Of a stretch of 53,512 bases of DNA, positions 26,413 through 35,197 are shown in pieces; position 1 is the first letter of the stretch, and each line of letters opens with the position of its first letter. The stretch lies in assembly GCA_019352135.1 (NCBI GenBank), contig JABBNX010000007.1:1-53512 (forward strand), read 5' to 3'. Origin of the DNA: Pseudomonadota bacterium. GTDB taxonomy: Bacteria; Desulfobacterota; Desulfuromonadia; Geobacterales; Pseudopelobacteraceae. Under the pieces are notes generated by a model. The model had not been told where the DNA came from. It was given only the letters and a program-made list of their open reading frames with translations, and made no database searches. The translations under genes were made by a program, and so were the position numbers.

Positions 26413-26682
26413 CTAACGCCTCATTGTTGGGATAAACGAATAGATCTCACGGGTAAAGTCGCCCATATAGCTCATCATCCAGGGAAAAAAGATGATCATG
26501 GCAACCATGACCGCGATGATTTTCGGGGCAAAGGCAAGCGTTGCCTCGTTGATTGAGGTAACAGCCTGAAAAACGCTGACCAGAAGACCGACAGCCAGGC
26601 TGGCTATCAGGAGCGGTGCAGACAGCAGCATGGCTGTTTCAAAGGTGCGCCGGGCAAGTTGTACGACTAATTCAGGAGTCAT
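26413..26682 (-). CDS. fliQ: Flagellar export gate protein FliQ
   Basis: This 89-residue two-helix membrane protein of the flagellar export gate has the family pattern LLSAPLLIASLAVGLLVSVFQAVTSI (about residues 19-45) and a second helix near 52-72. It stands between fliP and fliR, the fixed order of this module, with ten bases to fliP and six to fliR. Confidence 0.96.
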   Translation of the reverse strand: MTPELVVQLARRTFETAMLLSAPLLIASLAVGLLVSVFQAVTSINEATLAFAPKIIAVMVAMIIFFPWMMSYMGDFTREIYSFIPTMRR

Positions 26683-26692
26683 TATGTATCAC

Positions 26693-27460
26693 CTAGCCAA
26701 AACTTTTTACGAGTGAACCGATTACCAGTCCCCAGCCATCCACCAGCACAAAGAGCAGGATTTTGAACGGGAGCGAGATCATGACCGGTGGCAGCATCAT
26801 CATCCCCATCGACATCAAAACCGATGCGACAACCATATCAACGACGATAAAAGGAATATAGATTAAAAATCCGATCTGAAACGCCGTCCGCAATTCTGAA
26901 ATCATGAATGCGGGGATGATGGTCAGGGTCGGAATATCTTCCGCATTCTTGGGTCTCGGCAGCTTGGAGAGGCTCACAAAAAGCGCCAGATCCTTCTCGC
27001 GTGTCTGGGAAAGCATAAACGTGCGTACCGGCTTGACAGCCCGCTCCATAGCCTGATCCTGGCTGATCTGCTGCGCCTTCCATGGTTGGTAGGCATCCTT
27101 GTTGATCTGTTGCCACACCGGCGTCATGATGAAGAACGTCAGAAACAATGACAAAGACAGAATGACCTGGTTGGATGGAGCTGCCTGGGTGCCCATGGCA
27201 GTGCGTAAAAAAGAGAGCACGACCGAGATGCGGGTGAATGAAGTCGTCATGATCAGCAAGCCTGGTGCGAGTGACATGATCGTCAGCAGCAGGAAGATCT
27301 GAACCGTAACCGCAACATCATTTGGTTTGGTGGCAGTGCCGACCCCGATATTAAGCGACGGGAACGGAATCGGTGCCGCGTATACGGCAACGCTCACCAA
27401 CAGCAGCAGCGCTGCCAGGCATAGAATAAAGGATCGTTTTGAGTAGTGCCGGATAATCAT
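26693..27460 (-). CDS. fliP: Flagellar export gate protein FliP
   Basis: This 255-residue export gate protein has a cleavable signal sequence ([19 protein letters not shown]). The core shows [18 protein letters not shown], a periplasmic loop, and the C-terminal [17 protein letters not shown] and [16 protein letters not shown] helices. FliP forms the central pentamer of the gate. It overlaps fliO by ATGA at 27457-27460. Confidence 0.97.
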   Translation of the reverse strand: MIIRHYSKRSFILCLAALLLLVSVAVYAAPIPFPSLNIGVGTATKPNDVAVTVQIFLLLTIMSLAPGLLIMTTSFTRISVVLSFLRTAMGTQAAPSNQVILSLSLFLTFFIMTPVWQQINKDAYQPWKAQQISQDQAMERAVKPVRTFMLSQTREKDLALFVSLSKLPRPKNAEDIPTLTIIPAFMISELRTAFQIGFLIYIPFIVVDMVVASVLMSMGMMMLPPVMISLPFKILLFVLVDGWGLVIGSLVKSFG

Positions 27461-27876
27461 TGTTTTTGTCTCAATCGAGTCAGCAGCGTGGCAAAACTGC
27501 TTTGTTCCTGTTTTTCTTCGATGACTTCGATCTCTTCAAGCATGTCGATCTGCTTGATAAACGTCAAACCGGTGTCACTACTTGACAACAACAGGTACTC
27601 GCCGCCAACCTCAAAAAGCAATAGTGCTTTTTTGGGCCCCAGATAGCGGGTTTCTACTAAACGGATATGCTTTGAAAGCAGCTGCTGTCCGACCGGCAAT
27701 CCCCTCATCAGCTTGCCGGAAAAATGCCAGATAAGCAGGATAAGCCCGACAACAAGGGCCAGGGCGGCAACCATTTGCAGTATACTTGACAGAAAGCTGA
27801 ACTTCTGACCCGAGTTGTCAGCAGCCGACGCTATTGAAGGGAATAAAATAAGAAGTGCGGTAGCCGCACTTTTCAC
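27457..27876 (-). CDS. fliO: Flagellar assembly protein FliO
   Basis: This 139-residue membrane protein helps FliP assemble. It has a signal-like N-terminus ([12 protein letters not shown]), a membrane helix (about residues 33-51) and the FliO cytoplasmic part with [23 protein letters not shown]. The ending is acidic and Gln-rich. It overlaps both neighbours (fliN and fliP) by four bases, and the location supports the call where sequence conservation is low. Confidence 0.92.
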   Translation of the reverse strand: MKSAATALLILFPSIASAADNSGQKFSFLSSILQMVAALALVVGLILLIWHFSGKLMRGLPVGQQLLSKHIRLVETRYLGPKKALLLFEVGGEYLLLSSSDTGLTFIKQIDMLEEIEVIEEKQEQSSFATLLTRLRQKQ

Positions 27877-28172
27877 AAAATTTTCTCCACCCGTTCGTTT
27901 GGAGAGACGATATCCACGAGACGGACACCGAATTTTTCATTGACGACAACCGCTTCACCGCGAGCCACCAGTTTGGAGTTGACAAAAATATCCAGCGGTT
28001 CTCCGGCCAGCTTTGTCAGTTCGACGACCGCTCCCTGGTTTAGCTGCAGAATATCCTTAACCAGCAGCTTGGTCCTTCCCAGTTCGACCGTCACCTGCAG
28101 AGGAATATCAAGAATGAAGTCGAGATTTTTCTTGTCAGGTGCTGTTTGATTCTCTTCAGGCGTATCACTCAC
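27873..28172 (-). CDS. fliN: Flagellar motor switch protein FliN
   Basis: This is a short, 99-residue FliN that is mostly the SpoA (CheC-FliN C-terminal) domain: DIPLQVTVELGRTKLLVKDIL and the GEPLDIFVNSKLVARGEAVVVN region. It forms the C-ring base with FliM. The start is GTG at 28172, its G shared with the TAG stop of fliM. No FliY/CheC-type extension is present, unlike in some related clades. Confidence 0.95.
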   Translation of the reverse strand: MSDTPEENQTAPDKKNLDFILDIPLQVTVELGRTKLLVKDILQLNQGAVVELTKLAGEPLDIFVNSKLVARGEAVVVNEKFGVRLVDIVSPNERVEKIL

Positions 28173-29161
28173 TACTGCCCCCTATTGGTGCATATCTTGC
28201 TGATCTGAATTGCCTTGTTGCCATGCTTTATGCCCGGAATCCCGTAATACTTTGGCACCCCCTCTACCTTGACAACCATTTCGCTCGAACTGGCATTATC
28301 AAGCATAATGGTGTCACCCGGGGTTAGATCAAGCAGTTCACGCAGGGTAATACTGGCATTACCCATCTCAACGGTTGTCTCCATCGGCGCTTCCAGTAGC
28401 TCGGAGGACAGACGGAATGACCACTGCGGATCGATCGCCATCAAATCGAACTGCATGCCGGTCTTGAGTTTGTCTCGAATCGGATCGATGGTCATGTACG
28501 GCACTGCAAACATCATATTGCCCGAAACATCATCAATCTGGATCTTAAGGGACATGGTCACAATCTGATATTCAGGCGGTACAATATTAACCAGACGCGG
28601 GTTCATTTCCATCCGGAGCAGGTTCATATGAGTGGCATACAGCGGAGCCCAGGCTTTCTCCAGATCCTGCAGGGCATCTCCGACAATTTTTTCCATCAGC
28701 CGCACTTCAATTGAAGTAAACATCCGGTTAGCAAGCGGGACTTTCGCGTTGCCGGTCCCACCGAGCAGGCTGTCAACCAGTGATAGCACCAGGGTGCTGT
28801 CAAACGATATCAGTGCAGCCCCTTTGAGCGGTTCAATTTTGAAAATACCCATACAGGCCGGTGACGGAAGGGTTTGGAGAAAGTCATCAAATTTATAGGA
28901 GCGGGCCCCAATTTTTTTTATTTCAACAGACTTACGCAGACGGTTGGAGAGATTGACACGGTTGTAACGGATGAAACTATCGTAAATAATATCCAGATTA
29001 GGAACAAATCCCTTGTGAGCATCCGAATTTACCAGATCGTAGGTAGCAACAGACCCCTCTGCTTTTGAAAGTTCCTTTTCAGGTTCAATGCGACCTTCAA
29101 AAACTGCATTGAGCAGCGCTTCGATCTCGGCTTTTGAGAGGATTTTTTCCATTGCTGCCAT
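28172..29161 (-). CDS. fliM: Flagellar motor switch protein FliM
   Basis: This 329-residue C-ring protein binds CheY-P and sets rotation direction. The N-terminal CheY-binding segment is near ILSKAEIEALLNAV, followed by the CheC-like middle domain and the C-terminal SpoA domain (ASITLRELLDLTPGDTI). An upstream ATG three codons before MEKILSK is used. It comes seven bases after fliL. Confidence 0.96.
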   Translation of the reverse strand: MAAMEKILSKAEIEALLNAVFEGRIEPEKELSKAEGSVATYDLVNSDAHKGFVPNLDIIYDSFIRYNRVNLSNRLRKSVEIKKIGARSYKFDDFLQTLPSPACMGIFKIEPLKGAALISFDSTLVLSLVDSLLGGTGNAKVPLANRMFTSIEVRLMEKIVGDALQDLEKAWAPLYATHMNLLRMEMNPRLVNIVPPEYQIVTMSLKIQIDDVSGNMMFAVPYMTIDPIRDKLKTGMQFDLMAIDPQWSFRLSSELLEAPMETTVEMGNASITLRELLDLTPGDTIMLDNASSSEMVVKVEGVPKYYGIPGIKHGNKAIQISKICTNRGQ

Positions 29162-29168
29162 TCAGTAC

Positions 29169-29723
29169 CTACTGAACCACAAAATCGGTAAAATATACCT
29201 TGGTAATCTTGCCGGGCGCAATGTTCTTGTTTATCGCTCCCAGAATTTCATCCTTGAGCGTATTTTTCCCCTGAACATCCTGAATATCCTGAAGTGTTTT
29301 CGAGCTGAGTAATATCAGAATAGAATCCCGGATTGGAGCAAGCCGCCCATCCATCTCGCTCTTTACGGCTGGACTGACCATCTCCAGCTCAACCTTGACT
29401 TTCAGATAGCGCAGTTCCTGTCCATCATAGATATTGACAATAAATGGATCAAGGGGGTAAATATTGGCGGCAGGACTGGCTGCCCCCCCTGCTGCGCCAG
29501 TTGCAGAGCCACCATGCTCTCCAGCCGCCAGCGCAGCGGCACCCTCGGCTTGAGCAACTTCACCCTCTTTTTTGGTCTTCTTGTCACCCTTCCCCATCAT
29601 CATGAAGGCAACAATGCCCAAAATTATCGCTACGGCGACTGCTGCACCGATTATGATAATCATTTTTTTCTTGCCGCCACCTTCAGCTGCGTCTTCCGCC
29701 GGTGCCTGCTCTTCCTTGGCCAT
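29169..29723 (-). CDS. fliL: Flagellar basal-body protein FliL
   Basis: This 184-residue inner-membrane protein sits at the stator/basal body. It has one helix (IIIIGAAVAVAIILGIVAFMM, about residues 23-43), a charged and Ala/Gly-rich linker, then the periplasmic SPFH-like FliL domain ending in VYFTDFVVQ. It heads the fliLMNOPQR-flhB part after a 163-base gap from flgE. Confidence 0.95.
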   Translation of the reverse strand: MAKEEQAPAEDAAEGGGKKKMIIIIGAAVAVAIILGIVAFMMMGKGDKKTKKEGEVAQAEGAAALAAGEHGGSATGAAGGAASPAANIYPLDPFIVNIYDGQELRYLKVKVELEMVSPAVKSEMDGRLAPIRDSILILLSSKTLQDIQDVQGKNTLKDEILGAINKNIAPGKITKVYFTDFVVQ

Positions 29724-29820
29724 ATGCCAATCCTCCGCGAATGGATAATGAATTCAATGGATTAATATTGACGTCACTATGTAAAACGAATTCACTGTTT
29801 TTGCAACTATTTAAACGGGG

Positions 29821-29858
29821 ACGGAGGCGGATCCGCATAAGGTGGAATACGCCTCCGT
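29821..29858 (-). terminator. Strong 9-bp hairpin after flgE
   Basis: ACGGAGGCG (29821-29829) and CGCCTCCGT (29850-29858) are perfect inverted arms with a 20-base loop, lying 29 bases after the flgE stop. On the minus strand it is followed by CCCCGTTTAAATAG, a poor U-tract, so it may be a weak terminator or an RNA-stabilising stem between flgE and fliL. Confidence 0.45.
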
Positions 29859-29886
29859 ACCTATTCATCATGTTGAGACTAGTCCC

Positions 29887-31209
29887 CTAGCGCTTGAGAG
29901 CCAACACTTCCTGCGTCATCTCATCAGCCGTGGTGATGGTCTTGGAGTTGGCGGAGTAGGCACGCTGGGTGGTGATCATGTTCACAAACTCTGTCGCCAT
30001 ATCGACGTTGCCAAGCTCAAGATTGTTGGACAATATTTTTTCGCTGCTTCCGTTAGCACTATTGTTTGCCAAAGTGAATGCAGAGGCCGGTATGCCAGAA
30101 GCGACAGTTGGCTTAAAGAGCGTGCCGACTGCTTTATCCAGGCCATTCGGGTTGGCAACGGTCACTACCGCCAGCCGCTGCACAGTCCCGGCATTAGCGG
30201 CAGTGGCGGCGACACCAACCTGCCCCGACGTGTTGTAATAGTTGGTGGTGATGCCGTCTTTACCCAGATAGGTGATCAGACCGCTGCCATCTATGCTGGT
30301 GATCTTGCTGAAGGCCTGGCCGTTTGCCGTTGCCAATAGGGCCTGGGCAGTCGCAATGGTGGGTGCAGCCGTAGTCATGGCAGTATTAACCGTTGTATTC
30401 GATGCGTTAAGGGCCGTTTGAAATGCAGTAAATGTCGCAGGTGCCGTTCCAGTAACAAATGTACTGGCATAGCTATTCGTCAACGTATTGAGCGCATTAA
30501 ATGCTGCCTGCGCAGCAGCGTCATTGGTTGCATTAGGTGTGGCAACAGCGGCATCCGCCGCAGTTTTAGCCGCAGTTGCAGATGCTAAGATTGCATTAGC
30601 AGCAGCTGTCTCAGCAGGTGTTATACTTGCTACTAATCCAATAGTAGTATTAAAGGCGCTGGCGTCAGTAGCACCACCACCCATAGTAGCATTCTTGGCC
30701 TCAGTCTGGATAGCAGTAGCAGGAGTAGTGTATGCAGTGGTGATAGCGCTGTTGGCGGCGGTAATTCCAGCGGCATTATCGCTAAATTTGATCGGATTCC
30801 CCGCGGTATCCAGAACTTGGTAACCATCCGGATTGACGAGGTTAAAGTTGCTGTCCAGACGGAAAGACCCTGCCCGGGTCAGCAGAGCACTATTTTGATT
30901 AACCGGTGCCGCGCCGTTAGGATCTTTGAGAGCAAAAAAGCTGTTACCCTGGATAGACAGGTCAGTCACGCTGGTCGTGCTTTCCAGAGAACCCTGCGAG
31001 AATAGATTATCGACCTTCTGAATCTGGGTACCATGGCCGATTTGTGAGCCGTTTCCGATAGATGTGGACAGAGCGTCAGAAAACAGCATACGACCGCCTT
31101 TAAAACCGACAGTGTTGACGTTTGCCAGGTTGTTACCGATGACGTTGATGCCTTCGGCGTTGGCCAACAGGCCGGATACGCCGGTATACATTGCTGATGT
31201 GATACTCAT
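29887..31209 (-). CDS. flgE: Flagellar hook protein FlgE with Ala/Thr-rich insert
   Basis: This hook subunit is exported through the flagellar apparatus. The ATG at 31209 (AAGGAGG upstream) begins MSITSAMYTGVSGLLANAEG, the conserved basal-body rod motif region. The C-terminus has LELGNVDMATEFVNMITTQR, typical of FlgE/F/G. It is 440 residues. The middle, about residues 150-300, is an Ala/Thr/Asn-rich low-complexity segment, and the usual FlgE D2-domain markers are not visible there. Both ends are in one open frame, so it is not a frameshift artefact. The segment probably faces outward on the hook. FlgF/FlgG-type identity is less likely because the gene follows flgD. Confidence 0.88.
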   Translation of the reverse strand: MSITSAMYTGVSGLLANAEGINVIGNNLANVNTVGFKGGRMLFSDALSTSIGNGSQIGHGTQIQKVDNLFSQGSLESTTSVTDLSIQGNSFFALKDPNGAAPVNQNSALLTRAGSFRLDSNFNLVNPDGYQVLDTAGNPIKFSDNAAGITAANSAITTAYTTPATAIQTEAKNATMGGGATDASAFNTTIGLVASITPAETAAANAILASATAAKTAADAAVATPNATNDAAAQAAFNALNTLTNSYASTFVTGTAPATFTAFQTALNASNTTVNTAMTTAAPTIATAQALLATANGQAFSKITSIDGSGLITYLGKDGITTNYYNTSGQVGVAATAANAGTVQRLAVVTVANPNGLDKAVGTLFKPTVASGIPASAFTLANNSANGSSEKILSNNLELGNVDMATEFVNMITTQRAYSANSKTITTADEMTQEVLALKR

Positions 31210-31313
31210 TTTGTTGCCTCCTTGTTCGTATGCGAGAGAGTTTTGTTGGGTGAAACGCGTCAATCGGTCGGCGTTTCGGGGGCTTCCTCTCTGAGGACCA
31301 GCCCGGTTGCGTT

Positions 31314-31700
31314 TTAAATAATTACTGCTGAGTCAATATTGGTAAAAACATTGCCCTTCATCTGTGTCCGGTCCATGGCTGTCACCACGGTACGGTTTTT
31401 GATGCTGACTACCAGCGCTGAATCGCCCATCATGACCAGCGATTCCTTCCCTCCCTTTTGAGCGACGTTATTGACTGCCCCTTCCAGGTTGGCAAGATCA
31501 TTGGCCGAAAAGTTTATGTTGCGTGCCCGAAGCCGATCCTGGGCGTGCTGTGAAAATTTGACCCCCTGAGACGGGAGCTTCTGGTCGAGAACCTGTGCGA
31601 ACGGTGAGGAGGATGTCTGGCCGGATGTCGGTTTCTGCTGCTGCAGTCGATCGATCCTGCCCGGCTGTACCGGATTTGGGATAAAAATCTGATCCACCAT
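31314..31700 (-). CDS. Flagellar operon protein, TIGR02530 family
   Basis: This 128-residue small protein belongs to a family found between flgD and flgE in flagellar operons of Firmicutes and deltaproteobacteria. The recognisable core is KFSQHAQDRLRARNINFS and the ending NRTVVTAMDRTQMKGNVFTNID. The N-terminal ~40 residues are Gln/Ser/Pro-rich. Its function is not established. It lies five bases after flgD and 104 bases before the flgE start. Confidence 0.88.
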   Translation of the reverse strand: MVDQIFIPNPVQPGRIDRLQQQKPTSGQTSSSPFAQVLDQKLPSQGVKFSQHAQDRLRARNINFSANDLANLEGAVNNVAQKGGKESLVMMGDSALVVSIKNRTVVTAMDRTQMKGNVFTNIDSAVII

Positions 31701-31705
31701 CGTTG

Positions 31706-32365
31706 TTAAGCCCCCACGCTGATAACATCACTCAGCGCAACGGAAGAAGCTCCGATGGTCAGCTGTGGAGTGCTGCCGGACAGGTTGACACCATCGATCT
31801 TCCCTGTGGTGTAGGTGGTTACCGGCAGAGCGCTGCCATCTGCAGCTGCGGCAGTGACGGCAAACGTGTACGCCCCGGCTGGAACTAATGCTCCGCTGTT
31901 ATCGCGGCCATCCCAGGAAAAGCTGTTGTCGCCGGCAGCCGTTGATGCGAGAGCGGCAGTTCTGACGGTGTGCCCCGATCCATCTACAATTGAAACTTGC
32001 GCCGATGCTGCCGGAAGCGAAAGGTTAAACTGCAGTGCAGACTGTGTGCTGCCGTCGAATGTCGTACTGTTGCCGTTTGCCTTGACATTTTTGCCGATGA
32101 ATGAAACTGCCGTCAGGCTGCTGGAGTTGTTCTGTGCTGTCAGCAAATTGTTCAGTGCGGTGTTGCTGTTGTAGGACTGCTCCACCAGAGACAGTTGTGA
32201 GAGCTGGGTCAGCATCGCACTCGGATCCTGAGGTGCCAGTGGGTCCTGATTCTGCAGCTGAGCAACGAACAGCTTCATAAAGTCGTCCTTGTTCAATCCC
32301 AAGTCCTTCTTCATGGCTGCATCCGCTGCCGCTGTACCGGTTGTTGCTGCTACTGTACTTACCAT
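31706..32365 (-). CDS. flgD: Flagellar hook-cap protein FlgD
   Basis: This 219-residue hook scaffolding cap is exported and then removed. It contains the N-terminal motif DDFMKLFVAQLQNQDPLAPQ and the C-terminal FlgD Ig/Tudor-like part with SFSWDGRDNSGALVPAGAYTF. A good GGGGAG ribosome site is present. It follows fliK by 14 bases, and its product works with FliK and FlgE in hook growth. Confidence 0.96.
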   Translation of the reverse strand: MVSTVAATTGTAAADAAMKKDLGLNKDDFMKLFVAQLQNQDPLAPQDPSAMLTQLSQLSLVEQSYNSNTALNNLLTAQNNSSSLTAVSFIGKNVKANGNSTTFDGSTQSALQFNLSLPAASAQVSIVDGSGHTVRTAALASTAAGDNSFSWDGRDNSGALVPAGAYTFAVTAAAADGSALPVTTYTTGKIDGVNLSGSTPQLTIGASSVALSDVISVGA

Positions 32366-32379
32366 TTTTGTCTCCCCTT

Positions 32380-34113
32380 TCAGTAATGTATGTCAAGCAT
32401 CGTCTGCCCTTGCTGCCTCTGATGTACCGCCTGACCGGAAGAGAGATCAGCCTGTGCAATGTGATAGCCAGGTGATGTCCAGGACTGATACTGTTGTTGC
32501 TGTTTAGCCAGTTCACGCCAGGCACTCTGGTTCTGTCCGTTATTTCCTGAACCTTTTCCGCCGGTGGTTACATCAAAGGATTCCATCGTGATGTTTTGGC
32601 GTGCCAGAGATTCTTTGAGGGCATCGGTATGCTGAGCAATAGCATTCCGTACGGTCTCGTTTTGGGTTGAAATTGTAACCGAAAGTTTTTGTCCCTGGAG
32701 ACTCAGGTTCACTTTAATTTCACCGAGACTGTCGGGTGAAAGCGTCAATGTAATCTGATGATTCCCCGGCTTTACCACGTGCTGTGTCAAGTTCTCTTTT
32801 AGCTGCTGCACAACCTGTCCCGAAATGTCCTGGGGGGTAGTTCCGACCGAATCGGTTTTTACAGAAAGTGGGGCTACTTTCTGATTTTCCATACTTACTT
32901 GTCCACGCATCTGCTGCTCAAGCATCTTACTGTCGGCGCCACCATCGGATTGTTCCTGATTGTTGTCGTTGGTGTGCGAAGTATCGGAACTCAACGCTGA
33001 TCCGCGGGAAGATACGGCAGATTGCACTGATGAAGCCATTTCTTTGACCTCATTTTGCTCATTGCCAGTCCGGCTGTTTTTATTCTGTAGTTCGGGAGCC
33101 GAATGAGCCGCCGATACTCCAGATTGAAGAATGCTGGATGCAACTCCCGTTTTTCCAGCTGGTGACACGGTCACGACACCATCTTTTGCCGCTTGTGATG
33201 CAGCAAGCTTGTCTGCCGTTGGGACACTGACAGCTTCTGCTGAAAGCGTTACCGGCGTTTGAGCCTGTAATGTTGATTGTACTGGTTCGGCGGTCTTTTG
33301 CTCCACCTGAATTTTTTCCGGCGAGGTTGAAACGAGAGCCGATTGAGCTGTTGTGTTCCGTACCCCATCAACAGGAAGTGCCATCATCTTGCTGATATCT
33401 GACATTCTGTCAGATTGTGCCGGTTGCGGTGTGGTTGCTGAAACCGTCACCACAGCAGCAGATTGCAGAAGAGGTTGTGCATGCTCATCTGCGTGTTGTG
33501 TTACAGGGAGTAGTGCAATTTTTTCAGCTGACTGCCCGGATGTTGTTTGCTGCGGTGCAGCCACACGCTCTGTCTGCTTGCCAACCTGATGAGCAGACAT
33601 GACGTCAGTGGAACCTGGTACTGTTGCTGCATTCTGCAGCATGCTACTGTTAATCGGTGCAGGAATGGTCACGTTCAATATTTTGCCGGATTGCGAATAC
33701 GCTGCCATAATCATCTGAGAGGCAACACCTGATGATTCGCCCTGCTTTGGTATACTATCAGCACTCGTATCCGTTTTTTTCGTATCCTTTGCTGGTGGGG
33801 AAGCAGGCATCACTGCTGCGGCAACCTGCGGTGATCCATTAAGCAGTGCCAGCAGATCATCACCTGAGTCCACTGTACCGGCATCAGAAGGATGCTGATC
33901 CTTGCCAATTTTGTGCTTATGTTGCCCCATCTGCTCGGAATGGGATGAAACCCCATCTTTTGCCGAAAGATGAACCCCACTCAATATCCCTGCAAACTTA
34001 CCGCCATTTTGTTGGTCACCATCCGTTACCACGGCTGCGGCTGTGGATGTCTCCGGTGTGGCTGACGGTGCCGCATTACAAATTGAAGCACTATTCAATT
34101 GTCCACTAGTCAT
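32380..34113 (-). CDS. fliK: Flagellar hook-length control protein FliK
   Basis: This secreted molecular ruler ends hook growth and triggers the FlhB switch. The ATG at 34113 with AGGAGGTG seven bases upstream is preferred over a start at 34158, giving 577 residues. The long N-terminal part is Ser/Thr/Gln/Ala-rich and disordered. The C-terminal Flg_hook domain (about residues 440-520) shows ITLTLSPDSLGEIKVNLSL and IAQHTDALKESLARQNI. This is the canonical FliK; a second, larger FliK-like gene lies at 47433-49664. Confidence 0.92.
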   Translation of the reverse strand: MTSGQLNSASICNAAPSATPETSTAAAVVTDGDQQNGGKFAGILSGVHLSAKDGVSSHSEQMGQHKHKIGKDQHPSDAGTVDSGDDLLALLNGSPQVAAAVMPASPPAKDTKKTDTSADSIPKQGESSGVASQMIMAAYSQSGKILNVTIPAPINSSMLQNAATVPGSTDVMSAHQVGKQTERVAAPQQTTSGQSAEKIALLPVTQHADEHAQPLLQSAAVVTVSATTPQPAQSDRMSDISKMMALPVDGVRNTTAQSALVSTSPEKIQVEQKTAEPVQSTLQAQTPVTLSAEAVSVPTADKLAASQAAKDGVVTVSPAGKTGVASSILQSGVSAAHSAPELQNKNSRTGNEQNEVKEMASSVQSAVSSRGSALSSDTSHTNDNNQEQSDGGADSKMLEQQMRGQVSMENQKVAPLSVKTDSVGTTPQDISGQVVQQLKENLTQHVVKPGNHQITLTLSPDSLGEIKVNLSLQGQKLSVTISTQNETVRNAIAQHTDALKESLARQNITMESFDVTTGGKGSGNNGQNQSAWRELAKQQQQYQSWTSPGYHIAQADLSSGQAVHQRQQGQTMLDIHY

Positions 34114-34176
34114 TTTTTTCACCTCCTTTCTGTTTGGATTTTTTATGAGCTTGGACATAATCTACCCATAAAATTA

Positions 34177-34728
34177 TTAGCTATTAAGGTTATCTTTTAT
34201 CCATTTGAGAACCATCGGTTGATTAAGGTATGGAATCAACTTTAAAACCATCTTGTTGTCCAAATCGTTCAGTATTGAGATAACCGCACCCTCCTGCATT
34301 TTCCCGAGAAACTGTCCAGCCTGTTCCGGACGCATTTTCTTGAGGAGCGTCAGCATTCTCTTGCGCTTTTCGTCCAAAGCCTTTTTCTTTTGCTTCAGTG
34401 AGTCATCAAGCCGTTTCTTGCTGTCTTCGAGCGCTTTTACCTGGGCTTCGATCTTGGTATTCAGTTTTTTCAGCTCCTGCTCCTTGGCAGCCAGAGCAGC
34501 CTCTTTTTCATCCAACTGCTGGCGGCGGGCATCCTGAAGGGCTTTTTCCTCACGAGCTGCGCGGGTTGCATTAATCGGCAGATGGCTCGATGACGCCGCC
34601 TCCAAAGCACTGGCCTCCGCCTCATTCTGAACCGCAGAACCGGCTAGAACAGCAGGCAATACATACTGTGACAGGAGAAGCACGGCTCCCAATAAAAATG
34701 ATACTAAAAGAATTCTATTCTGGTTCAC
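34177..34728 (-). CDS. MotE-like flagellar coiled-coil protein
   Basis: This 183-residue protein has an N-terminal membrane anchor (LLVSFLLGAVLLLSQYVLPAVLAG), a long charged coiled coil (about residues 60-130) and a C-terminal FliG/MgtE-N-like helical part (LKKMRPEQAGQFLGKM, LIPYLNQPMVLKWIKDN). Proteins of this shape in flagellar operons are annotated as MotE family and in some species help stator or motor function. It overlaps fliJ by ATGA and precedes fliK. Confidence 0.8.
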   Translation of the reverse strand: MNQNRILLVSFLLGAVLLLSQYVLPAVLAGSAVQNEAEASALEAASSSHLPINATRAAREEKALQDARRQQLDEKEAALAAKEQELKKLNTKIEAQVKALEDSKKRLDDSLKQKKKALDEKRKRMLTLLKKMRPEQAGQFLGKMQEGAVISILNDLDNKMVLKLIPYLNQPMVLKWIKDNLNS

Positions 34729-35168
34729 GTCTGTTTGACCTTCTTCTGAATGGATATTTCGTCAAGAAAGTTCCGTTCCTTGGTAGCTGTTTCCTGCCGG
34801 AATTCTGCAGCTTTTTTCTCTTTCAATGATTCAAGCACTTTCTTTTCCTTGCTTGCTTCCAGCAAATCAAATCTTTTTTCGGTCACGATCTGATCCAGGC
34901 ACTCGATCCGCTCCTTCTGTAGCCTGATCTCTTCACGCTTCCGGGCAAAAAAATCTGAATACATCCGAATATCATCAATACATCCAATCTCCTGCTGACA
35001 GCGCACATATTCGTGTGACAAAAGTTTGACAAGCTCCTCTTCACGCTTCAATTCCTGATCGGCCTGCTCAAGCCCCTGTTTTGCCGCAGCAAACTCTTGT
35101 TTACGGAGTTTTTCCATCTCGCGGCGGTAAATCAGGACCTGCTCCAGTTCGAATATCTTGCCAGCCAT
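34725..35168 (-). CDS. fliJ: Flagellar export chaperone FliJ
   Basis: This 147-residue coiled-coil protein is the central stalk of the FliH-FliI ATPase. It is nearly all charged helix (FELEQVLIYRREMEKLRKQE start; heptads throughout). The position after fliI (29 bases) is diagnostic. It overlaps the MotE-like gene by four bases. Confidence 0.92.
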   Translation of the reverse strand: MAGKIFELEQVLIYRREMEKLRKQEFAAAKQGLEQADQELKREEELVKLLSHEYVRCQQEIGCIDDIRMYSDFFARKREEIRLQKERIECLDQIVTEKRFDLLEASKEKKVLESLKEKKAAEFRQETATKERNFLDEISIQKKVKQT

Positions 35169-35197
35169 CGCCCATTACTCCTCGGTTAACAGCAAAT

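Noticed and set aside
30310-30762. Frameshift explaining the Ala/Thr-rich part of flgE
   Set aside because: The same frame encodes conserved FlgE sequence on both sides, so there is no net shift; two compensating errors are less likely than a real insert.
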